Assembly (NCBI RefSeq): GCF_050948175.1
Contig: NW_027490391.1
Span: 62,001-126,000 of the forward strand
Reading direction: 5' to 3'
DNA length: 64,000 bases
From: Xylocopa sonorina
Lineage: Eukaryota; Arthropoda; Insecta; Hymenoptera; Apidae
The stretch's first letter is position 1. Each line of letters begins with the position of its first letter. The notes under the pieces are model-generated. The model saw only the letters and a list, made by a program, of their open reading frames with translations. It searched no databases and had not been told where the DNA came from. The position numbers and the translations under genes are program-made. This document shows positions 1-11,626 of the stretch, in pieces.

Positions 1-448
1 GTATCGCATCTCATTTCTATGTTTCATGGTAAGATATAATATGATTTGCGAAGTGTTATGTATTCCTCGTCTACACTTCAAATGAATGTGAATGCGACAC
101 TTCCTCGCTAGGAAATAGCGTTTGCAGATGTCTGCGTATCGTAGCAGTAGAGTTCTAATGCTTCTTAAATCGCGATATCGCATCTCATTTCTATGTTTCA
201 TGGTAAGATACAATATGATTTGCGAAGTGATATGTATTCCTCGTTTACACTTCAAATGAATGTGAATGCGACACTTCCTCGCTAGGAAATAGCGTTTGCA
301 GATGTCTACGTATCGAAGCAATAGAGTTCAAATGCTTCTTAAAACGAGATATTGCATCTCATATCTATGTTTCATGATAAGATATAATATTCATTGCGAA
401 GTGTTATGCATTCCTCGTCTACGATTCAAATGAATGTAAATGCGACAC

Positions 449-492
449 TTCCTTGCAAGGAAATAGCGTTTGCAGATGTCTACGTATCGTAG
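449..492. repeat. Dyad-symmetric motifs within each satellite monomer (example)
   Basis: In this monomer TTCCTTGCAAGGAA (449-462) is a perfect 14-bp palindrome, and CTACG-TAT-CGTAG (480-492) a perfect 5-bp inverted repeat. A third, GCGATATCGC (as at 172-181), is a 10-bp palindrome. The three recur in most monomers at fixed phase. Variants include TTCCTAGCTAGGAA (perfect) and TTCCTCGCTAGGAA (12 of 14). Confidence 0.8.
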
Positions 493-1608
493 CAATAGAG
501 TTCTAATGCTTCTTAAAACGCGATATCGCATCACATTTCTATGTTTCATGGTAAGATATAATATGATTTGCGAAGTGTTATGTATTCCTCGTCTACACTT
601 CAAATGAATGTAAATGCGACACTTCTTTGCAAGGAAATAGCGTTTGCAGATGTCTACGTATCGTAGCAATAGAGTTCTAATGCTTCTTAAAACGCGATAT
701 CGCATCTCATTTCTATGTTTCATGGTAAGATATAATATGATTTGCGAAGTGTTATGTATCCCTCGTCTACACTTCAAATGAATGTGAATGTGACACTTCC
801 TCGCTAGGAAATAGCGATTGCAGATGTCTGCGTATCGTAGCAGTAGAGTTCTAATGCTTCTTAAAACGCGATATCGCATCTCATTTCTATGTTTCATGGT
901 AAGATATAATATGATTTGCGAAGTGTTATGTATTCCTCGTCTACACTTCAAATGAATGTGAATGCGACACTTCCTCGCTAGGAAATAGCGTTTGCAGATG
1001 TCTGCGTATCGTAGCAGTAGAGTTCTAATGCTTCTTAAAACGCGATATCGCATCTCATTTCTATGTTTCATGGTAAGATATAATATGATTTGCGAAGTGT
1101 TATGTATTCCTCGTCTACACATCAAATGAATGTAAATGCGACACTTCCTTGCAAGGAAATAGCGTTTGCAGATGTCTACGTATTGAAGCAATAGAGTTAT
1201 AATGCTTCTTAAAACGCGATATCGCATCTCATTTCTATGTTTCATGGTAAGATATAATATGATTTGCGAAGTGTCATGTATTCCTCGTCTACACTTCAAA
1301 TGAATGTGAATGTGACACTTCCTCGCTAGGAAATAGCGTTTGCAGATGTCTGCGTATCGTAGCAGTAGAGTTCTAATGCTTCTTAAAACGCGATATCGCA
1401 TCTCATTTCTATGTTTCATGGTAAGATACAATATGATTTGCGAAGTGATATGTATTCCTCGTTTACACTTCAAATGAATGTGAATGCGACACTTCCTCGC
1501 TAGGAAATAGCGTTTGCAGATGTCTACGTATCGAAGCAATAGAGTTCAAATGCTTCTTAAAACGAGATATTGCATCTCATATCTATGTTTCATGATAAGA
1601 TATAATAT

Positions 1609-4600
1609 TCATTGCGAAGTGTTATTCATTCCTCGTCTACGATTCAAATGAATGTAAATGCGACACTTCCTCGCTAGGAAATAGCGTTTGCAGATGTCTA
1701 CGTATCGAAGCAATAGAGTTATAATGCTTCTTAAAACGCGATATCGCATCTCATTTCTATGTTTCATGGTAAGATATAATATGATTTGCGAAGTGTTATG
1801 TATTCCTCGTCTACACATCAAATGAATGTAAATGCGACACTTTCTTGCAAGGAAATAGCGTTTGCAGATGTCTACGTATCGAGGCAATAGAGTTCAAATG
1901 CTTCTTAAAACGAGATATTGCATCTCATATCTATGTTTCATGATAAGATATAATATTCATTGCGAACTGTTTTGCATTCCTCGTCTACGATTCAAATGAA
2001 TGTAAATGCGACACTTCCTTGCAAGGAAATAGCGTTTGCAGATGTCTACGTATCGTAGCAATAGAGTTATAATGCTTCTTAAAACGCGATATCGCATCTC
2101 ATTTCTATGTTTCATGGCAAGATATAATATGATTTGCGAAGTGTCATGTATTCCTCGTCTACACTTCAAATGAATGTGAATGTGACACTTCCTCGCTAGG
2201 AAATAGCGTTTGCAGATGTCTGCGTATCGTAGCAGTAGAGTTCTAATGCTTCTTAAAACGCGATATCGCATCTCATTTCTATGTTTCATGGTAAGATACA
2301 ATATGATTTGCGAAGTGATATGTATTCCTCGTTTACACTTCAAATGAATGTGAATGCGACACTTCCTCGCTAGGAAATAGCGTTTGCAGATGTCTACGTA
2401 TCGAAGCAATAGAGTTCAAATGCTTCTTAAAACGAGATATTGCATCTCATATCTGTGTTTCATGATGAGATATAATATTCATTGCGAAGTGTTATGCATT
2501 CCTCGTCTACGATTCAAATGAATGTAAATGCGACACTTCCTTGCAAGGAAATAGCGTTTGCAGATGTCTACGTATCGTAGCAATAGAGTTCTAATGCTTC
2601 TTAAAACGCGATATCGCATCACATTTCTATGTTTCATGGTAAGATATAATATGATTTGCGAAGTGTTATGTATTCCTCGTCTACACTTCAAATGAATGTA
2701 AATGCGACACTTCTTTGCAAGGAAATAGCGTTTGCAGATGTCTACGTATCGTAGCAATAGAGTTCTAATGCTTCTTAAAACGCGATATCGCATTTCATTT
2801 CTATGTTTCATGGTAAGATATAATATGATTTGCGAAGTGTTATGTATCCCTCGTCTACACTTCAAATGAATGTGAATGTGACACTTCCTCGCTAGGAAAT
2901 AGCGTTTGCAGATGTCTGCGTATCGTAGCAGTAGAGTTCTAATGCTTCTTAAAACGCGGTATCGCATCTCATTTCTATGTTTCATGGTAAGATATAATAT
3001 GATTTGCGAAGTGTTATGTATTCCTCGTCTACACTTCAAATGAATGTGAATGCGACACTTCCTCGCTAGGAAATAGCGTTTGCAGATGTCTGCGTATCGT
3101 AGCAGTAGAGTTCTAATGCTTCTTAAATCGCGATATCGCATCTCATTTCTATGTTTCATGGTAAGATACAATATGATTTGCGAAGTGATATGTATTCCTC
3201 GTTTACACTTCAAATGAATGTGAATGCGACACTTCCTCGCTAGGAAATAGCGTTTGCAGATGTCTACGTATCGAAGCAATAGAGTTCAAATGCTTCTTAA
3301 AACGAGATATTGCATCTCATATCTATGTTTCATGATAAGATATAATATTCATTGCGAAGTGTTATGCATTCCGCGTCTACGATTCAAATGAATGTAAATG
3401 CGACACTTCCTTGCAAGGAAATAGCGTTTGCAGATGTCTACGTATCGTAGCAATAGAGATCTAATGCTTCTTAAAACGCGATATCGCATCACATTTCTAT
3501 GTTTCATGGTAAGATATAATATGATTTGCGAAGTGTTATGTATTCCTCGTCTACACTTCAAATGAATGTAAATGCGACACTTCTTTGCAAGGAAATAGCG
3601 TTTGCAGATGTCTACGTATCGAAGCAATAGAGTTCAAATGCTTCTTAAAACGAGATATTGCATCTCATATCTATGTTTCATGATAAGATATAATATTCAT
3701 TGCGAAGTGTTATTCATTCCTCGTCTACGATTCAAATGAATGTAAATGCGACACTTCCTCGCTAGGAAATAGCGTTTGCAGATGTCTACGTATCGAAGCA
3801 ATAGAGTTATAATGCTTCTTAAAACGCGATATCGCATCTCATTTCTATGTTTCATGGTAAGATATATTATGATTTGCGAAGTGTTATGTATTCCTCGTCT
3901 ACACATCAAATGAATGTAAATGCGACACTTTCTTGCAAGGAAATAGCGTTTGCAGATGTCTACGTATCGAGGCAATAGAGTTCAAATGCTTCTTAAAACG
4001 AGATATTGCATCTCATATCTATGTTTCATGATAAGATATAATATTCATTGCGAACTGTTTTGCATTCCTCGTCTACGATTCAAATGAATGTAAATGCGAC
4101 ACTTCCTTGCAAGGAAATAGCGTTTGCAGATGTCTACGTATCGTAGCAATAGAGTTATAATGCTTCTTAAAACGCGATATCGCATCTCATTTCTATGTTT
4201 CATGGCAAGATATAATATGATTTGCGAAGTGTCATGTATTCCTCGTCTACACTTCAAATGAATGTGAATGTGACACTTCCTCGCTAGGAAATAGCGTTTG
4301 CAGATGTCTGCGTATCGTAGCAGTAGAGTTCTAATGCTTCTTAAAACGCGATATCGCATCTCATTTCTATGTTTCATGGTAAGATACAATATGATTTGCG
4401 AAGTGATATGTATTCCTCGTTTACACTTCAAATGAATGTGAATGCGACACTTCCTCGCTAGGAAATAGCGTTTGCAGATGTCTACGTATCGAAGCAATAG
4501 AGTTCAAATGCTTCTTAAAACGAGATATTGCATCTCATATCTGTGTTTCATGATGAGATATAATATTCATTGCGAAGTGTTATGCATTCCTCGTCTACGA

Positions 4601-5000
4601 TTCAAATGAATGTAAATGCGACACTTCCTTGCAAGGAAATAGCGTTTGCAGATGTCTACGTATCGTAGCAATAGAGTTCTAATGCTTCTTAAAACGCGAT
4701 ATCGCATCACATTTCTATGTTTCATGGTAAGATATAATATGATTTGCGAAGTGTTATGTATTCCTCGTCTACACTTCAAATGAATGTAAATGCGACACTT
4801 CTTTGCAAGGAAATAGCGTTTGCAGATGTCTACGTATCGTAGCAATAGAGTTCTAATGCTTCTTAAAACGCGATATCGCATCTCAATTCTATGTTTCATG
4901 GTAAGATATAATATGATTTGCGAAGTGTTATGTATCCCTCGTCTACACTTCAAATGAATGTGAATGTGACACTTCCTCGCTAGGAAATAGCGTTTGCAGA
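1609..5000. repeat. 12-monomer higher-order repeat (2088 bp) in block 1
   Basis: The stretch starting at 1609 is repeated from 3697, an offset of 2088 bp (12 x 174). Private variants are shared at that offset: GTTATTCATTCC near 1619 and 3707, CATGGCAAG near 2114 and 4202, and ATCTGTGTTTCATGATGAG near 2451 and 4539. The match weakens beyond about 2800/4890, where CATTTCATTTC meets CATCTCAATTC, so the end given is approximate. Confidence 0.8.
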
Positions 5001-7524
5001 TGTCTGCGTATCGTAGCAGTAGAGTTCTAATGCTTCTTAAAACGCGATATCGCATCTCATTTCTATGTTTCATGGTAAGATATAATATGATTTGCGAAGT
5101 GTTATGTATTCCTCGTCTACACTTCAAATGATTGTGAATGCGACACTTCCTCGCTAGGAAATAGCGTTTGCAGATGTCTGCGTATCGTAGCAGTAGAGTT
5201 CTAATGCTTCTTAAAACGCGATATCGCATCTCATTTCTATGTTTCATGGTAAGATATAATATGATTTGCGAAGTGTTATGTATTCCTCGTCTACACATCA
5301 AATGAATGTAAATGCGACACTTCCTTGCAAGGGAATAGCGTTTGCAGATGTCTACGTATTGAAGCAATAGAGTTATAATGCTTCTTAAAACGCGATATCG
5401 CATCTCATTTCTATGTTTCATGGTAAGATATAATATGATTTGCGAAGTGTCATGTATTCCTCGTCTACACTTCAAATGAATGTGAATGTGACACTTCCTC
5501 GCTAGGAGATAGCGTTTGCAGAAGTCTGCGTATCGTAGCAGTAGAGTTCTAATGCTTCTTAAAACGCGATATCGCATCTCATTTCTATGTTTCATGGTAA
5601 GATACAATATGATTTGCGAAGTGATATGTATTCCTCGTTTACACTTCAAATGAATGTGAATGCGACACTTCCTCGCTAGGAAATAGCGTTTGCAGATGTC
5701 TACGTATCGAAGCAATAGAGTTCAAATGCTTCTTAAAACGAGATATTGCATCTCATATCTATGTTTCATGATAAGATATAATATTCATTGCGAAGTGTTA
5801 TGCATTCCTCGTCTACGATTCAAATGAATGTAAATGCGACACTTCCTTGCAAGGAAATAGCGTTTGCAGATGTCTACGTATCGTAGCAATAGAGTTATAA
5901 TGCTTCTTAAAACGCGATATCGCATCTCATTTCTATGTTTCATGGCAAGATATAATATGATTTGCGAAGTGTCATGTATTCCTCGTCTACACTTCAAATG
6001 AATGTGAATGTGACACTTCCTCGCTAGGAAATAGCGTTTGCAGATATCTGCGTATCGTAGCAGTAGAGTTCTAATGCTTCTTAAAACGCGATATCGCATC
6101 TCATTTCTATGTTTCATGGTAAGATACAATATGATTTGCGAAGTGATATGTATTCCTCGTTTACACTTCAAATGAATGTGAATGCGACACTTCCTCGCTA
6201 GGAAATAGCGTTTGCAGATGTCTACGTATCGAAGCAATAGAGTTCAAATGCTTCTTAAAACGAGATATTGCATCTCATATCTGTGTTTCATGATGAGATA
6301 TAATATTCATTGCGAAGTGTTATGCATTCCTCGTCTACGATTCAAATGAATGTAAATGCGACACTTCCTTGCAAGGAAATAGCGTTTGCAGATGTCTACG
6401 TATCGTAGCAATAGAGTTCTAATGCTTCTTAAAACGCGATATCGCATCACATTTCTATGTTTCATGGTAAGATATAATATGATTTGCGAAGTGTTATGTA
6501 TTCCTCGTCTACACTTCAAATGAATGTAAATGCGACACTTCTTTGCAAGGAAATAGCGTTTGCAGATGTCTACGTATCGTAGCAATAGAGTTCTAATGCT
6601 TCTTAAAACGCGATATCGCATCTCAATTCTATGTTTCATGGTAAGATATAATATGATTTGCGAAGTGTTATGTATCCCTCGTCTACACTTCAAATGAATG
6701 TGAATGTGACACTTCCTCGCTAGGAAATAGCGTTTGCAGATGTCTGCGTATCGTAGCAGTAGAGTTCTAATGCTTCTTAAAACGCGATATCGCATCTCAT
6801 TTCTATGTTTCATGGTAAGATATAATATGATTTGCGAAGTGTTATGTATTCCTCGTCTACACTTCAAATGATTGTGAATGCGACACTTCCTCGCTAGGAA
6901 ATAGCGTTTGCAGATGTCTGCGTATCGTAGCAGTAGAGTTCCAATGCTTCTTAAAACGCGATATCGCATCTCATTTCTATGTTTCATGGTAAGATATAAT
7001 ATGATTTGCGAAGTGTTATGTATTCCTCGTCTACACATCAAATGAATGTAAATGCGACACTTCCTTGCAAGGGAATAGCGTTTGCAGATGTCTACGTATT
7101 GAAGCAATAGAGTTATAATGCTTCTTAAAACGCGATATCGCATCTCATTTCTATGTTTCATGGTAAGATATAATATGATTTGCGAAGTGTCATGTATTCC
7201 TCGTCTACACTTCAAATGAATGTGAATGTGACACTTCCTCGCTAGGAAATAGCGTTTGCAGAAGTCTGCGTATCGTAGCAGTAGAGTTCTAATGCTTCTT
7301 AAAACGCGATATCGCATCTCATTTCTATGTTTCATGGTAAGATACAATATGATTTGCGAAGTGATATGTATTCCTCGTTTACACTTCAAATGAATGTGAA
7401 TGCGACACTTCCTCGCTAGGAAATAGCGTTTGCAGATGTCTACGTATCGAAGCAATAGAGTTCAAATGCTTCTTAAAACGAGATATTGCATCTCATATCT
7501 ATGTTTCATGATAAGATATAATAT
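4045..7524. repeat. 10-monomer higher-order repeat pair (2 x 1740 bp)
   Basis: Positions 4045-5784 and 5785-7524 are near-identical tandem units of 1740 bp (10 x 174). Shared private variants are AAATGATTGTGAATG (near 5127 and 6867), CAAGGGAATAGCG (near 5327 and 7067) and GAAGTCTGCG (near 5521 and 7261). This is one of the cleanest HOR duplications in the window. A few single-base differences remain, such as GAACTGTTTTG at 4055 against GAAGTGTTATG at 5795. Confidence 0.88.
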
Positions 7525-7536
7525 TCATTGCGAAGT

Positions 7537-9624
7537 GTTATTCATTCCTCGTCTACGATTCAAATGAATGTAAATGCGACACTTCCTCGCTAGGAAATAG
7601 CGTTTGCAGATGTCTACGTATCGAAGCAATAGAGTTATAATGCTTCTTAAAACGCGATATCGCATCTCATTTCTATGTTTCATGGTAAGATATAATATGA
7701 TTTGCGAAGTGTCATGTATTCCTCGTCTACACTTCAAATGAATGTGAATGTGACACTTCCTCGCTAGGAAATAGCTTTTGCAGATGTCTGCGTATCGAAG
7801 CAATAGAGTTCAAATGCTTCTTAAAGCGAGATATTGCATCTCATATCTATGTTTCATGATAAGATATAATATTCATTGCGAAGTGTTATGCATTCCTCGT
7901 CTACGATTCAAATGAATGTAAATGCGACACTTCCTTGCAAGGAAATAGCGTTTGCAGATGTCTACGTTTCGTAGCAATAGAGTTCTAATGCTTCTTAAAA
8001 CGCGATATCGCATCACATTTCTATGTTTCATGGTAAGATATAATATGATTTGCGAAGTGTTATGTATTCCTCGTCTACACATCAAATGAATGTAAATGCG
8101 ACACTTCCTCGCTAGGAAATAGCGTTTGCAGATGTCTGCGTATCGTAGCAGTAGAGTTCTAATGCTTCTTAAAACGCGATATCGCATCTCATTTCTATGT
8201 TTCATGGTAAGATACAATATGATTTGCGAAGTGATATGTATTCCTCGTTTACACTTCAAATGAATGTGAATGCGACACTTCCTCGCTAGGAAATAGCGTT
8301 TGCAGATGTCTACGTATCGAAGCAATAGAGTTCAAATGCTTCTTAAAACGAGATATTGCATCTCATATCTATGTTTCATGATGAGATATAATATTCATTG
8401 CGAAGTGTTATGCATTCCTCGTCTACGATTCAAATGAATGTAAATGCGACACTTCCTTGCAAGGAAATAGCGTTTGCAGATGTCTACGTATCGTAGCAAT
8501 ATAGTTCTAATGCTTCTTAGAACGCGATATCGCATCTCATTTCTATGTTTCATGGTAAGATATAATATGATTTGCGAAGTGTTATTCATTCCTCGTCTAC
8601 GATTCAAATGAATGTAAATGCGACACTTCCTCGCTAGGAAATAGCGTTTGCAGATGTCTACGTATCGAAGCAATAGAGTTATAATGCTTCTTAAAACGCG
8701 ATATCGCATCTCATTTCTATGTTTCATGGTAAGATATAATATGATTTGCGAAGTGTCATGTATTCCTCGTCTACACTTCAAATGAATGTGAATGTGACAC
8801 TTCCTCGCTAGGAAATAGCTTTTGCAGATGTCTGCGTATCGAAGCAATAGAGTTCAAATGCTTCTTAAAGCGAGATATTGCATCTCATATCTATGTTTCA
8901 TGATAAGATATAATATTCATTGCGAAGTGTTATGCATTCCTAGTCTACGATTCAAATGAATGTAAATGCGACACTTCCTTGCAAGGAAATAGCGTTTGCA
9001 GATGTCTACGTTTCGTAGCAATAGAGTTCTAATGCTTCTTAAAACGCGATATCGCATCACATTTCTATGTTTCATGGTAAGATATAATATGATTTGCGAA
9101 GTGTTATGTATTCCTCGTCTACACATCAAATGAATGTAAATGCGACACTTCCTCGCTAGGAAATAGCGTTTGCAGATGTCTGCGTATCGTAGCAGTAGAG
9201 TTCTAATGCTTCTTAAAACGCGATATCGCATCTCATTTCTATGTTTCATGGTAAGATACAATATGATTTGCGAAGTGATATGTATTCCTCGTTTACACTT
9301 CAAATGAATGTGAATGCGACACTTCCTCGCTAGGAAATAGCGTTTGCAGATGTCTACGTATCGAAGCAATAGAGTTCAAATGCTTCTTAAAACGAGATAT
9401 TGCATCTCATATCTATGTTTCATGATGAGATATAATATTCATTGCGAAGTGTTATGCATTCCTCGTCTACGATTCAAATGAATGTAAATGCGACACTTCC
9501 TTGCAAGGAAATAGCGTTTGCAGATGTCTACGTATCGTAGCAATATAGTTCTAATGCTTCTTAGAACGCGATATCGCATCTCATTTCTATGTTTCATGGT
9601 AAGATATAATATGATTTGCGAAGT
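7537..9624. repeat. 6-monomer higher-order repeat pair (2 x 1044 bp)
   Basis: The segment from about 7537 recurs from about 8581, an offset of 1044 bp (6 x 174). Shared rare variants include GTTATTCATTCC, AATAGCTTTTGCAG (near 7771 and 8815), CTTAAAGCGAG (near 7820 and 8864) and CTACGTTTCGTAG (near 7963 and 9007). Confidence 0.82.
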
Positions 9625-10148
9625 GTTATGTATCCCTCGTCTACACTTCAAATGAATGTGAATGTGACACTTCCTCGCTAGGAAATAGCGTTTGCAGATG
9701 TCTGCGTATCGTAGCAGTAGAGTTCTAATGCTTCTTAAAACGCGATATCGCATCTCATTTCTATGTTTCATGGTAAGATATAATATGATTTGCGAAGTGT
9801 TATGTATTCCTCGTCTACACTTCAAATGAATGTGAATGCGACACTTCCTCGCTAGGAAATAGCGTTTGCAGATGTCTGCGTATCGTAGCTGTAGAGTTCT
9901 AATGCTTCTTAAAACGCGATATCGCATCTCATTTCTATGTTTCATGGTAAGATATAATATGATTTGCGAAGTGTTATGTATTCCTCGTCTACACATCAAA
10001 TGAATGTAAATGCGACACTTCCTTGCAAGGAAATAGCGTTTGCAGATGTCTACGTATCGAAGCAATAGAGTTATAATGCTTCTTAAAACGAGATATTGCA
10101 TCTCATATCTATGTTTCATGATAAGATATAATATTCATTGCGAAGTGT

Positions 10149-10152
10149 TATG
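10149..10152. repeat. Target-site duplication TATG, left of solo LTR copy 1
   Basis: TATG stands directly before the LTR and again directly after it at 11627-11630. Satellite monomers elsewhere read GTGTTATGCATTCC with a single TATG, so these 4 bases were duplicated on insertion. Four-base duplications fit Gypsy-type integration. Confidence 0.85.
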
Positions 10153-10307
10153 TGTCACGTCCGGGACCGGGAAAATTTCCGGAGTCGTCCGTACGAAACG
10201 AAATATAAAACACAGGGCCGATCACTCGATTGTGATGGGTACCGTGGTTTCCTTTTATGGGACGCGAGCGGTAATTGTACCCTTTTCGACGCGGTGAGGT
10301 GAAATTT

Positions 10308-10313
10308 ACTTAC
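10308..10313 (-). promoter_or_regulatory. Candidate 5' splice site near the LTR end (copy 1)
   Basis: On the minus strand the sequence reads GAAAG/GTAAGTAAA, a consensus splice donor. The same motif sits in the same relative place in the LTRs of the full element. Whether it is used is unknown. Confidence 0.35.
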
Positions 10314-10662
10314 CTTTCGTCGATTAACACCTTAATATCCTCTTTCCAGGTATCGCCGTCGTCGAGGGTCACCGGCTGGGACAGTGGACGCGTAAGATGG
10401 GCGTTGAGGGAGCGTCAATGGAGTGAGTGTCCAGCGACGTTGACCGGACTCGGATGCTGGCGTCGGAGATGTCGGTGGTGCTGCAGGAGGCTGGATGCGG
10501 ACAGCAGTAACAGCAATCACGGAATGGTAGGCTGGGCACGCCTGGGATCCGTTATATTCCCGCACAAGTTGTCGCAAGAAGTTCTTTCTACCGGCGCGGC
10601 GCGTCTTCTTGGTAGCGGAGCGACACATACGAGATCTTCTTCTCCTAACCAGATTTGAGTCG

Positions 10663-10774
10663 GATAAGCGGCGGTCCGCTCTATCGTCGTCGGTCCAGGA
10701 GGGTGAAGAGTGATCGTCCACTCGGGAGATCTTCCACTTGTATTCGGCACAGATAAGCGGCGGTCCGCTCTATC
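10663..10774. repeat. Duplicated 23-bp hairpin-forming motif in the solo LTR
   Basis: A 23-bp motif at 10663-10685 is repeated exactly at 10752-10774, 89 bp further on. Each copy is self-complementary: GATA and AGCGG on the left face CCGCT and TATC on the right, around a CGGT loop with one bulged C. The same pair is in copy 2 at 15621-15643 and 15710-15732. The full element's LTR does not show it. Confidence 0.7.
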
Positions 10775-11626
10775 TAATGCAGAGGTTCAAGTATCTGTAT
10801 CTCCGCAAAGTAGCGCTGTGTATGGTTGTAAGCGAGAACCGGAGGGTGTCGCGTAGATATAAAATGAATAAGGACTCGAATGTAGAAATAAAATAAAGAT
10901 ATATTCTTGATTAATCCTAGCTATACACTTACTTCCCTAACTAGATTTAGAGTAACTTAATGAACTAGAAATAGAACATAGATTTAGAAATAGAATAGGA
11001 ACTTGAAATGGAACTTGAATACGATTTGAATTAGAAGTCGAGGTTTGAGAGAGGTCCGAAGTCGGGCGATGCCCGGGACGAAGTGTCGATCCACTCGCGT
11101 GCACGAGACCTCCTCGGTTCTCGTGGCGGGCGAGTCGCTGAGCTCTTCGAGTGGGGCGGACGGTAGGAGTAGGGCGGACGGCCCTTGCGGTGGGGCGCGG
11201 CTCGCGTTACGCGTGAGCCGCGCGCGTCGAGTGCGCGCGCGAGCGCATCGCTTCTTAGAGAATATTGTTTATACATATATCTGAAAATTATGTGTGAGTG
11301 TTGTTCGTGTTACATCGAATAGTGTCGTGTGTACTTAGATCTAGAATTAATATGTATAGTTATATATATTAGAAAAAATGAAGAATGGCTGAGTTACGGT
11401 GGGCGATTCGGTGGGTCGTTGTTGCGAAGGCGGATCGTGGGTGCTGTGATTTGCGCGGTAGCGCAAATGATTGGTCCATCTCCGGGGCGTGATTTGCGGG
11501 TCGGCTGCCTTAGCTCGGCGAAAGGGGTGTTTATCCGTGCGCTTGGTCGTGGACGGCTGCAGGTAATTCGTCCCTGCTCGCTGTGGGAGGCGTCGGAGGG
11601 TGGACGGCGATACGCCGGACGTCACA

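Larger units (their letters stand above)
1..10152. repeat. 174-bp satellite array, block 1 (about 58 monomers)
   Basis: Head-to-tail monomers repeat every 174 bp; for example the core CATCTCATTTCTATGTTTCA recurs 174 bp apart from the first line on. Two main classes alternate. The common class has GCGATATCGC, ATGATTTGCG and often TTCCTCGCTAGGAA with CTGCG/GCAGTAG. A marker class has CGAGATATTGC, CATATCTATG, GATAAGATATAATATTCATT and usually TTCCTTGCAAGGAA. The marker class recurs at irregular monomer spacings and delimits higher-order units. No gap or net indel is seen. The frame of 58 codons per monomer on the minus strand is a by-product of 174 being a multiple of 3. The role is unknown; a centromeric or pericentromeric location is inferred from array type and retroelement content. 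Confidence 0.97.
10153..11626 (-). mobile_element. Solo LTR of a Gypsy-like retrotransposon, copy 1 (1474 bp)
   Basis: A non-satellite segment with LTR ends TG...CA (TGTCACGTCC to CCGGACGTCACA), flanked by TATG/TATG. There is no internal region and no credible coding sequence, so it is a solo LTR left by LTR-LTR recombination. Its plan matches the LTR of the full element at 18482-26934: similar termini, the CTTACCTTTCG segment near one end, a pyrimidine-rich ...CCAG/GTA segment, an ACTAGATTTAG block, a GAA-rich stretch, and a CpG-rich stretch near 11150-11250. The internal sequence differs enough to call it a related but separate family. Minus orientation is assigned by alignment with the full element. 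Confidence 0.88.

Noticed and set aside
1..10152. Regular repeats that might be a CRISPR array.
   Set aside because: The repeats are contiguous 174-bp monomers with no unique spacers, no cas genes, and the setting is eukaryotic.
10153..11626. Short open frames on both strands in the solo LTRs (10275-10658 plus, 10332-10721 minus, and copies in 15233-15679).
   Set aside because: They overlap each other on opposite strands, are arginine-rich from CpG-rich DNA, and lie wholly inside a non-coding LTR.
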